Source: Paroedura picta (lineage: Eukaryota; Chordata; Lepidosauria; Squamata; Gekkonidae). From it: DNA of 64,000 nucleotides. The notes below the pieces were generated by a model, which searched no databases, was not told the DNA's origin, and was given only the letters and a program-made list of their open reading frames with translations. Position numbers and translations under genes: made by a program. Each line of letters starts with the position of its first letter. Position 1 is the first letter of the stretch. The stretch is from contig NC_135371.1 in assembly GCF_049243985.1 (NCBI RefSeq), positions 79,501-143,500 of the forward strand, read 5' to 3'. This document shows positions 31,894-43,800 of this stretch, one piece after another.

Positions 31894-34800
31894 ATGGAGG
31901 GAAGCGCCTTCCCCGCGAGGGACGCGCCGCAGGTGAGTGCGTGAGTGGGCGGGCCCCTCCCCTCCCTGGGGGCGCCCACGGGGCGGAATAGCAGCCCCTT
32001 TCCAAGGCTGTAGCAGGGCGCAAACCCGGGCCCTGGGCCACGTGTCAGACTTGCGTTGGTTCAGGCGCCCATGAGAACCCCACTCCTCTACGCTTTTGTC
32101 CTCACGAGGGAGGATGGGCTTGGCTCAAGGGCACCCAGCACCCCCTCCCCGTGCAAATGTGCCCTGTTGCCGCTCGTGGGAGGGCAACCAGGATGGAAGG
32201 GAAGGCCTCTGGCAGCAGCCGATGCATACGGACAGCCCTGCTTTGGGCCCTCGGGGCTTACTGCGAAACACTTCTTCGTGCCAGGCTTCTGATGTTCCCC
32301 TTTTTCCCTCGTCGTCAGTTCCCACTCACAGAACAGAAGGCGAATGTGGACGGCGGACGGCTGCCCCTGCTGAAAGCTCCCTCCCGGCTTCCCGTGCCCG
32401 GCTTGCAGCCCAAACGGCCAGCCACCAGTGAGAATGAGCCCCCGAGGGAGAATAGGGTGAGACGGGGGAGGGGCTGTGGGAGTCTTGTCTCTGTCCCTGT
32501 GGTAGACTAAATTGCAGTCCTGCTGGGTAACATCTGGTCTCCGCTTCTTCCTTCCAGAAACGTACCCGGGAGTTTCCACCACCAAGGAGCGTGGCAATGT
32601 CTGTTGCAGCCTCCCAGCCAAAAGAGGCCTCTGTGATCCGGCATGGACCTGGCCGGCATGGACCTGGTAAGTGGGGAATGGCTGGGCAGAAGTCCCCTGT
32701 AGCTTCTGGGTCTCTGGCTCCTGACTGTGTTTCTCTGTAGGTCGTCGCTCATCTTCTCGAGTGGGAAGGGCCATGGCAGTGGCTTCCACAACAGGTAGGA
32801 AGGGGGGAGGCTGGGTTGTTCTGGGGACAGGGGCCGCAGAGTAGACCATTGGCAAGCAGAAATCCCCAGCCCTGGTCTCTGGCCTTCTGCAGCCCTGTGG
32901 CCAGTCAGGGTTCTTGAATGGATGGAATGAGTCAGAGTGGTGCTGGGGGACCTCCACCGCACACTCTCACTTCCTCTTTCCCTTCCAGTGCTCAGCCGGC
33001 GGCCGGTGCCTGCAACAGTTGCTCCCAAATCAGGTAGGAATGGAGAACTACCTCTGGTGCTTGTGACGGGCTTGACCTCCAGGGAATAAAATGCGGACCT
33101 TTAGGGATAATACGCAAAAAAAATCTAGAAGTATACATGTTTCAGTATTGGGCAGCATAGCATCAAAGTCAATCTAGATGCCATAAACATGACTTTAAAA
33201 GCTAGGATCCAGGGGCTACTTTAAGACAAGGGTTTATTCAAGGTAGAAGTTTTCACTTGTGTGCACGGAGAAAGTTCTACCTTCACTGAAATGTGTAAGT
33301 CCTAAAAGTGCCCCAGGGTTCAGACTTTCTTCTGCTGCTTCAGACCAACACGGCTACCCACTATGAATCAATGACATTTTAGACTATTTAGCAATATGCA
33401 ATTAAGGAGTACAATGTTTTCAACATTATGAACTTTAACAATTTTCAAATATGCTGTTAGTTTTACCTGCACAATTTCTTTCTCTGACGCAATAATAATT
33501 AAAAACCAACAGATCACAATTCTTTCGAATGTGCTGGGTATACTTGGAATTTTTCTGTTGAATTCTGTAAGCATGCCAAACAGTAGGATTCTGTGCCAGA
33601 GCAAATGGTGCCTTTCACGTTAAAGGAACAGAAAGAGCCTAGGTTCAATTAAAAGCAACACCCATGTTTCAGTTGTTCCCCACCCCTCCACTCTGGAAAC
33701 GTTTCTGTTTAAGGCTTCAAAATCTCTGGAAGCCCCCCTCCTCATGTGCCTTGTTGCCTGTGTTTTGTCTGTCTCCTCAGCCCCCCCTGTTCCTGCCCCA
33801 GGTGCCGGGGAGAAGAAACGCCCTCCCTGGGATCTGAAGGGGCAGGTGAGCGACCTCCGGGCCAAATTGGGTGCCTTCAAGGAAAAGGTTCAGGACCTGG
33901 ACAGCGAGAATAGAGTGCTGAAGCGGCAGGTGGCCAGCCTCGAGCAGGAGCTGCAGCAGAGCATTGCTCGGAGTGGGGAGCTGGGTGCCCAGGCGAGGTG
34001 AGTGGACCCCCCGGGGGGGGGGGATGGGGACTGTACCTGCTGACTGCCTCTTCCTTTTCCTTTCCACCACTGCTGTTCTTTTTTGTATTTGCTCCTTTCC
34101 TTTTGTTTGGCCCACTAGTTCACTAGCTTCAGAACTTCAGGCTTGGCAAGTCCAGGCTAAAGAGAGCCTCCAGAAATTCTCTGAGATCTTGGCAAGAGAG
34201 CAGCAGCTGCAGGAGACTGTGGGGAGCCAGAAACAGACCATCGAGGAGCTGGAGGGGGCCAGGAAAAAGGTGGAAGAGGCCAACCAAGGTCTGGCTGCCC
34301 AGCTGGAGGCCACAGAGGTGAGCAGCAGCTGAAGGTGGGGGTGGGGAGCAAAGTCACAGAGCTGGGGAGTGTGATGGAACAGAACCCCTGCTTTCCACAT
34401 GTGCTATCCTTGGTTCTGTGTGTGGCTGGCTTTGCCCTGAGAGGGATGCTGCAGTGCAGTGGCTGAGCCCAGCCGGACTCAGGCAGCTTGCTAAGGTGGC
34501 AGGGTTAAGAGTCTGTGGCTGGGAGGAGTGCCATGATGACAAAGCTCCGTTCCCTTCCGTGCCCTCTCTTGTGGCATCACATTCCATCTGCAGTGGCCCC
34601 TGCCTGGCCTCGTGGAGGTCTCTGTCATGCTTGGCGGCTGGAGAGAGACTGATCCCCTTTGGGGAGGCTCTCAAGCTGGTGCAAGACAGCCAGGTACTAC
34701 TGCCTGGGGCAAGGCTTGAGGAGAGTGATCCAGTGATCAGCCCAAGCCCCCTCTGCTCTGTCGTTCTTCCAGGGCCAGCTGCATCTTGCTGAGGTGGTTC

Positions 34801-37800
34801 TGGCCCAGCAAAGACAGGAGAATGAGGTGCTGCAGTCCCAAGTGGCAGAGCAGGACAAGCGGCTGCATGAGTCTGAAATGGAGCGCCGGAGTCTGCACAA
34901 TATGGTGCAGGAGCTGAAGGTGAGGGATTAGGACCAGGGTGGGCGGGCTGTCACAGTCCAGAGAGGCTGCGGCTGGGCCCATCCATTGTCATGGTTAGAC
35001 CCTAGTGACACGTGGTTCTCCCTCTGGTCAGGGCAACATCCGCGTCTTCTGCCGTGTCCGGCCGCTGCTGCCACATGAGAAGCAGGCCCATAAGGGGATG
35101 GGGCACCTGTACTTCCCGCCTGATGACAACAGGACCATCATGCTCTCCAAGGCGGAAGAGGTGGGGCTGGCGTGTCTCCCAAACATCGGGACTCTGCTTC
35201 CCTTGTGCATAGTTGGGTGGGGAAGAACACTCTCTCTCTCTGACACACACACACAGAGGGAGGGGGAAAGGGAGTGGTGGTGGACTGACCCAAGAATTCA
35301 GGTGTGTGCTTGGGGGGTGGGGAGCTGCTGGGTTTTTATGGACTGCAAAGCTTTAGGCAGAATCTTTTGGCCAAATATGGGACAGGGTTTAGCAGAAATG
35401 GAATGGAAGTTGAAAAGTAAAGTTTCAATTAAGCTTGAAGTCAAAGGCAGTGGGGGAGGGGGAAGAATTATAGGGGAAAGGTACTCAGTGCTTTCTTATC
35501 AAACCTAAACTTCTCTTACTTGTGGAGTAACATAACTTGCATCATTTAGATAGCATGTAAAATTGTACTGTTTGGCATGACTTCAGAAACCACTGCATCC
35601 TATGGATGGTGAGATTTTTTGCCATCTATAGAAAATCACAAAGCTGTCTTTGATCTGCTCGCATTACTGAAAAGTAGAGGCAGTCAACAAGTTGACTACC
35701 TTGTTTTGTACTGTCTGGCTTAGTAAACTGACCTAGAATTGCATGCCCAGCACAAGCGAGCAAAGCCTGTCAATGAATCCAACTAGTTTAGGTGGGGGGG
35801 GGGTGTCAATGTAGGCAGCAGAAAACCTCTCACAAGTCAGATGAGTGTCTGTCCAAAACAAAATGTGAATCCAAGGGCATCATTGAGACCAACATTTACT
35901 TAAGGTATAAGCTTTTGTGTGCATGCACATTTCTGCAAACACACACACATACACAAAAGCTTATACTTTGAACAAAACCTGGTTGATCTCGAAGATGTCC
36001 CTGGACTCAAACTTTGTTTTACTGCTTCAGCTCAACACATCTGCCCCCCTGAGTCCAAAGCAAGAGTGCAGCAAAACACAAGCCCTTCCCCCTTGCCTTC
36101 TGGGTCCACCCTAGACTTCCAGGTACTTGGCAAACACAGCTGCAGGTGAGGAGGTCACCTTTGCACTGGGGATTATTGGAGGAAAGATTGAAAGCAGAGG
36201 CCAGCAGTGCAGCGGGGCGGGGGGGTCAAGGTAATGTGTAAAGTAGAAATAATAATAATTATTATTATTATTATATAAATTATAATAAATATTTATAAAT
36301 ACTTATAAATAAATAATAAAATAATTATTATTATTTATTTTCCACCACTGCCTAAACGGCATGTGGTGGGTCGCAATGTCTTAAAACCCCATTTAAAAAA
36401 AAATCCAGGAATTGCAGGAACCAAAGTAAACCAGGTGCACAAATATGGCATAACAATATTTAGAAATCAAAAGTAATATCAATAAAGTAGATTCCAGAGT
36501 AGAAGGAGTACATAAATTGCTCATAAACAAATAATAAAATATGAAATAAATGCAAAGGGAAGAGCCACTTGCATGAGTTACATGAAATGGGATGGAAAAG
36601 CGAGTTTGTCTCTGCAGGGCAACTGGCAATGGGGGAGGGAAAGTGGTAGCCCCTCGCCCCAGAAAAGGACCACTGGCTGCCTTTCTGCAGGAAGAGACCC
36701 AGAGAGAGCTGGAGAGCTGCCAGGCTATGCTGGACAGGAGGGGGCAAGCATTCCCTTAGACAAAAGCAGCCTAGGAAGCGCTGGCACACTGCTGTGTCTG
36801 CACAAGGTCACCAAGTCATTCCCTGCCTGGGATCACCAATTAAGAAAAGAAAGCCCCCAGGTTGTGTGAAAGACCTGCAGAGAGCTGCTGGTCAATCAGA
36901 GGATAGTCAGGCAGCCTCATGAGTGGGTATGAGCTATTTCCTGTGGCAGAGGGAGTGTTTCTTTGAATGCCAGAATATGAGGGTAGTCAAATCTGCAGTC
37001 TGGACACAAAGAAGTTGCCCCTACAGTCCCTCCTGAGTGTTCAGGGGGCTTGCTTCGGGGAGGGCGGTATATAAATACAATAAATAAATAAAGCCCTCGA
37101 GTCCAACTTATGTCATGGTCCCGGGGGGGTCCATGGCTGGGTGCCCTTCCCTTTGCCAAAAAGAGCTCTTCCACGGTTTGCATGTCCTCCCAGCGAGTGG
37201 CTCCCTCATGTGCTCGCTCCCTCTCCTTCCGGTGCCCTCCTGCTGCCTGCAATATAGTGTTTTGGTGGGCCTGTGGGTTGAGTGGGGAGGCCATGGCTGT
37301 CTGCCTCACCCCCACCAAAGATTGTGGGTACTCCTCACAACCTTTGAGAGCCTCTACACACCACTGAAGGCTAGCACAAGGGTGGCAGAGCCAGCTGCAT
37401 GCCCAGCAGAATTCAAGGGGCAGGGAAGAAGAGGGGTCATTTCAAAAAAGCATGCTGAGAAAGGGGAGTGAGAGAATGAGGTGCCCTTTGGGGACCCCCC
37501 CTAGTTGCTACTCCTTCTGAAATGGTAGGCCCTGTGCCACCAATGCCTGGGCCCCCAACGCACAACTGGGTGGGAGATGCCCTCCCTCGGCCACTCATGG
37601 TCAAGCTACTTCTGTCCACAGTCCCATGTCGGGCGTGAGCGCAAAGATGACATAATCTACGAGTTCAACTTTGACCGGGTCTTCCAGCCCTCCAGTTTAC
37701 AGGAAGATGTCTTTGAAGAGATTGCTCTGCTTGTGCAGGTGGGGGCAAGAAGAGTGGAGCGTGGTGGGGAGGGGAGTCACTGGTTAGGTCAGAGGTCAAG

Positions 37801-40800
37801 CCTGGCCGCCTTTAGGCTGGCTGGTAGGGGCTTGTTGTGCCTGATGGAGGTTTCCTCACCTTCTGCCAGTCGGCCCTGGATGGGTACCACGTCTGCATCT
37901 TTGCCTACGGCCAGACGGGGAGCGGAAAGACCTATACCATGGAGGGGCCGGAGGAGCTGTCCCCGAGCACGGCTGGCATGATCCCTCGGGCCATGCAGCA
38001 GATTTTCCAGGCAGCCCGCCAGATGGAGGCCAAAGGCTGGAAGGTGAGACATGTGGGGAGGGGAGGGTCCTGCTGGTGGGATGTAGGAACGGCCAGAGGG
38101 CCTTGCTTTTTCAAACTCCAAGCTGTAGAGAAACACCTCTGCCAATCTGCAAATTACCCTGGGGTCCTGCATATTGTAATGGATGCAGTTGCTTCCTCAG
38201 AGGCCATCAGAGGAGGCTGTCGACTGCAGGAAGGCAGCTACCTGTGCATGTACAGAGGCCGTTCTGCTTCTTCCAGGAGCACGCCCTGGCTGTGTTTAGT
38301 GTGTGGTGCTGTTTGATGCTGCCTTGCTCCAGCTTCCCTGCCTTGGGAGCTGCAGGAATGATGAGCGGGCAAGCAGTTAGTGGAAGGGGCCTCTCCACGT
38401 CCCACCCTCTCACAGGCCCATCAGAGTCCTTCCTTCCCTGCTCCTCTCTGCCTCAGCCAACCACTTCTGTTCCTTCCCCTTGACGAAGGAAAGAGCACCT
38501 TGTGGCAGGGGGAGTGTTTCCATAGAATCACAGACTTGGAAAAGTCCTCCAGGGTCATCTAGTCCAACAGACCTTACAACTACCTGCCTACCCCACTGAT
38601 CCTCCCCACCAGAAATCGCTAGCATTCAACCTGGCCTGGAGTTGAATACATCTACCATCCCTCAGTGGTGATAAGCAATTCCCTGGGAATACAAGGAAGA
38701 GCCACGAGAGACAAACACTGGCACATCATTTCCTGCCCATCCACTCATCTGTCTAAGTTCATAAAATCAGTATTTCTGTCAGATGACTATCTAAGCACAG
38801 TGCTTCTCAACCTTCTTGGAGCCGCGACCTCGACTTTGGCAGGTGGTGGGTGTGCAGGCACACGACAATCAAGGCGGCGTGGAGGGGGCCACTACCATGG
38901 CTCTGCTGCCAAAGTTGGAGTTGCGATTCAGGGAGGAAGCGACCACAGGGAAGCACCTCTCCCTCCCCAGCTGCTGCGCCTGGCCTCCTCGCCTGCTGCT
39001 GCCTCTGCCCTGTCCCTTGGCTGAGTATCCCATGTAATGCAATATGCCTGCCCTCTTTGCCAGCGGTGGCAGCAGTGAGCTGTGGGCGAGCGTGGACAGG
39101 AGGGGAGCAAAGGGAAGGGGGGTATCCATTTCGGGAGGAAAGGAGATGATGGGGGGGGGTGAGGAGGTCTGGCTCCACCACCACCTGCTGCCACCGTGGC
39201 CAGTAATGGAGTGACTCCAAATTGGGTCGCAATCCCAAGGCTGAGGACCACTGATCTAGCCTCTGCTTAAAATCTTCTCAAGAAGGAGAACCCACCACCT
39301 CCCAAGGAAGCCTGTTCCTGAATGTCAGGAACTTCTTCCGGATGTTTAGACAGAATTTCTTTTGAGTTAATTTTATCCCATTGGTTCTGGTCCAACTCTC
39401 TGGGGCAACAGAAAACATCATCATCTTCTATATGACAGCCCTTCAAGCATTTGAAGATGGTTATCATATTACCTCTTAATCGTCCTCTCCAGGGCAAGCA
39501 GACTAAACTCCCTTAACCTTCCCTCATATGCCTTGGTCTCCAAACATCTGAGCTTTGGGGAGTTGGGAGACTAGCCCTAATTCTTGTGGTCTAGAGCAGT
39601 GGTCCCCAACCTTTTTATCACCAGGGACCACTCAACGCCTTTTTCTGAGGCCCGGTGTGTGTGTGAGGGGGGTAGTTTACTCCTCTACTCTCAACCACTG
39701 CCCTAACGCTCTCTGATCGTTATGGTAACGTTTAAACATCCCTTCAGAATAAGATAGACACGCCACAACAATGAAGTGTGTTGTAAAGGGCTGGGGGGGG
39801 ATGAAGTAAAGAGCCGGGGGGGGGGAGAAGGCGTCCTCCGGGGCCCACCTCCAATTAGTCGAAGGACCACATGTGGTCCGCAGCCCACAGGTTGAGGATC
39901 ACTAGTCTAGAGTCACTATCTACAGGGAGATCCTGAAAACGATTTCTCAGTGTCAGGGACAGAATATCTCCTTATCTTTTGATATGTTGGGGTAATGTTT
40001 CTTCCAGCTGTTGTCCTCTTGTATTGCATCCTGTAATTGGTGAGACACATTTTCTACCTCTCCCAATTGCCCTCAAAAAGTGCTCCATGAGTTCTTTCTA
40101 AGAAGACTTCACCCTTCTTTTTAGAATAAAGTGTGGACAGGCGTTCTTCTAGCTTCTGTACCTTCTCCTCCAACAGTGGTACTAACCTGCACTTTGTGTA
40201 TGTGTATTTAAAGTTCTTGTTGCAAAATTTAGGCTTAAATTGAAGAAAGTAGGGAAAAGCACTAGGCCACTCAGGTATGAACTAAATAATATCCCTGACG
40301 AATATACAGTAGAGGTGACAAATAGACAGAGTGCCTGAAGAACTATGGACAGAGGTTTGCAACATTGTACAAGAGGTAGCAACTAAAACCATCCCAAAGA
40401 AAAAGAAATGCAAGAAATCAAAGTCGCTTTCTGAGGAAGCTTTACAAATAGCTAAGGAGAGAAGGGAAGTGAAAGGCAAGGGAGAAAGAGAAAGATACAC
40501 CCAATTGAATGCAGAATTCCAGAGAAAAGCTAGAAGAGATAATGCCTTCTTAAATGAACAGTGCAAACAAATAGAAGAAAACAATAGAATGGGGAGGACC
40601 AGAGATCTTTTCAAGAAAATTGGATATATGAAGAGAACGTTTCATGCAAAGATGAGTATGATAAGGGACCAAAATGGTAGGGACCTCACAGAAGCAGAAG
40701 AGATTTTAAAAAGGTGGCAAAATTATACAGAAGAACTATATAAGAGCGAGCTTAACATCCCTGATAACCACATTGGGATAGTTACTGACCCGGAGCCAGA

Positions 40801-43800
40801 CATCCTGGAATGTGAAGTCAAATGGGCCTTAGGAAGTCTGAGCAACAATAAAGCTAGTGGTGGTGACAGCATTCCAGTTGAACTATTCAAAATCTTTAAA
40901 AACGATGCAGTAGAAGTGCTACACTCAATATGCCAGCAAATTTGGAAAACTCAACAATGGCCATAGGATTGGAAAAGGTCAGTTTACATTCCAATCCCAA
41001 AGAAGGGCAATGCCAAAGAATGTTCAAACTACCGCACCATTGCACTCATTTCTCATGCTAGCAAAGTTATGCTCAAAATTTTACAAGCTATGTTCCAGCA
41101 ATATGTGGACCGAGAACTTCCAGAAGTACAGGCAGGATTTCGAAGAGGCAGAGGAACTAGAGATCAAATTGACAACATACGCTGGATCATGGAGAAAGCT
41201 AGGGAGTTCCAGAAGAACATCTACTTCTGCTTCATTGACTATGCTAAAGCCTTTGATTGTGTGAAGCACAACAAATTGTGGTAAGGTCTTAAAGAGATGG
41301 GAATACCAGAGCATCTTGTTTGTGTCTTGAGAAACTTATATGCATGTCAAGAAGCAACAGTGAGAACTGGGCATGGAATCACTGATTGGTTCAAAATTAA
41401 GAAAGGAGTTCGGCAAGGCTGTATACTGTTGCCTTGCCTATTTAACTTGTATGCGGAGCACATCATGAGAAAGGCGGGATTAGAGGAGTCACAAATTGGG
41501 ATCAAGATTGCAGGGAGAAATATCAACAACCTCAGATATGCAGATGATACCACTCTAATGGCAGAAAGTGAAGAGGAACTAAAGAGCCTGTTGATGCGGG
41601 TGAAGGAGGAGAGTGCAAAAGTAGGCTTGAAACTCAACATCAAGAAAACAAAGACCATGGCATCCGGCCCTCTCAATTCCTGGCAAATAGATGGGGAAGA
41701 AATGGAGATAGTGACAGATTCTATTTTCCTGGGCTCCCAAGATCACTGCAGATGGGGACTGCAGCAAAGAAATTAAAAGGCGCTCCTGGGGAGGAAAGCT
41801 ATGGCAAATCTAGACAGCATCCTAAAAAGCAGAGACATCACCCTGCCAACAAAAGTGTGTTTAGTCAAGGCTATGGTATTCCCAGTTGCAATGTATGGCT
41901 GTGAAAGTTGGACCACAAGGAAGGCCGAGCGTCAAAGAATTGAGGCTTTTGAACTCTGGTGCTGGAGAAGACTCTTGCAAGTCCCTTGGACTGCAAGGCG
42001 AACAAACCGGTCAGTCCTAGAGGAGATCAGCCCTGACTGCTCCTTAGAAGGCCAGATCCTGAAGATGAAACTCAGATACTTTGGCCACCTCATCAGAAGG
42101 AAGGACTCCCTGGAGAAGAGCCTAATGCTGGGAGCGATCGAGGGCAAAAGAAGAAGGGGACGACAGAGAATGAGGTGGCTGGATGGAGTCACTGAAGCAG
42201 TAGTTGCAAATTTAAATGGACTCCGGGGAATGGTAGAGGACAGGAAGGCCTGGATGATCATTGTCCATGGGGTCGCGATGGGTCGGACACAACTTCGCAC
42301 CTAACAACAACAACAACATTTAAAATTACCCTGAGGTAAAAATACAAACATGCCACAGACAGTACATGTCACAACCTGAGGTCCATTGCCAGCTATGCCG
42401 CTTTAATCCATTGCACAAAAAAAACAGACATCTTCTGCGACCTCTGGAAAACTTACAGAGTCCCCTGGCTTGATCCACAAGCCAAGAGCCCTTTAGCTCT
42501 TGCCCTTTGGCTGGGTGAGGAAGAGCCTTTTATAGCACAAAGGCCCACCCACCAGAGGGTAGAACTAGCAGTCAGCCCAAGGCAAAGTTGCCAACTAATG
42601 CAGATCAGCTAATGTGATTAGCAGCTGTCCCTCACCACCCAGGCAAAGAACAGACCAAAGAAACAACACTCAAATATCCCTCACTGTCCTGCAACCTATA
42701 TACCCTCACACACTGTAAGCAAGAAACACTCAGCAGTAGCTCCTGAGCTGGCACTTTCTTCTCCCTGCCCAGGAGTTTGCTCCGAGAGACACACAAGCTC
42801 CTCCCTGCCTCCAGTACGGCTGGTCTTGATGGTGCTTCTGGACTTGGCTCGTTTCTCCTGCTCCATGCAGACTAATGGGTCCAGCTGCCTTGCTCTCCTT
42901 CCCCTTGTAGTACCAGTTCACGGCCAACTTTCTGGAGATCTATAACGAGTCGCTGCGGGACTTGCTGGTGCTGCGGCCGGAGCGGAGCTGTGAGCTGGAG
43001 ATCAAGCGGGTGAATCAAAGCACAGAGGAGCTGCATGTCCCCAACTTGTCCTACATCCTGGTCAACTCAGAGGAGGAGGTACAGGGGGCTGGGCACAAGG
43101 GGCAATCTTGGGTGCTGCACAAGCTTCTCCCCCAGCAACCTGCCTTGTGCCATAAGGCTTCACGGGGGCAGGCGGCTGTGAACTTGAATGCTGCAAGCAA
43201 GCAGAGCTGTGCGTGTGTGCAAGTGAGTGGGCTGGACATTCTTTTGTGGTGAGGAAATGATGGACTGGTGGCCCTGCGTATGGCACTCCCCTCTCCCTTT
43301 GCTGGTGTGGCTGGCCACCTTGAGGAGCTTGTGGGGGGATATTGGCCCCCAGCTTCTGTCCACAAACATACCTCTCTCTTGGTCAGGTACTGAAGCTGCT
43401 GCAGACAGCCAAGGCCAACCGGTCTGTCGCCAAAACCATCCTCAACGAGCGCTCCTCACGGAGCCACAGTCTGTTCCAGCTCCACATTGAGGGCCAGCAT
43501 GCCAACCGGGATGTGCGCACTTCCTGTGAGTGGCAGCAGCCAAGGTGGAAGAAGGCAGCTGTCTGTGTGTGTGTGTGGGGGGGGGGAATGTGTGTGGTAG
43601 TGGATGCCAGGGCTCTCTTCATCTCCTCTGGGAGGAAGGGCGATGCTGCCAAGCCCCTCTTCCTTTCAGTGCAGGGGCTAGCCCAGACGCTTAGCTCACA
43701 CATGTGTTGGGATCTCAGCCCCCTTTGTAGTTTGTCATGACAGCTGGAGGCTACCCCCTCCCTTCCTCCCTCCCCTGTTCTGATGGCTCTTTTTCCTGCC

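Noticed and set aside
30908-32041. A 377-residue minus-strand frame across the PHF1-KIFC1 promoter
   Set aside because: It is an open frame of a CpG island, with no domain, and conflicts with the splice structure of both genes.
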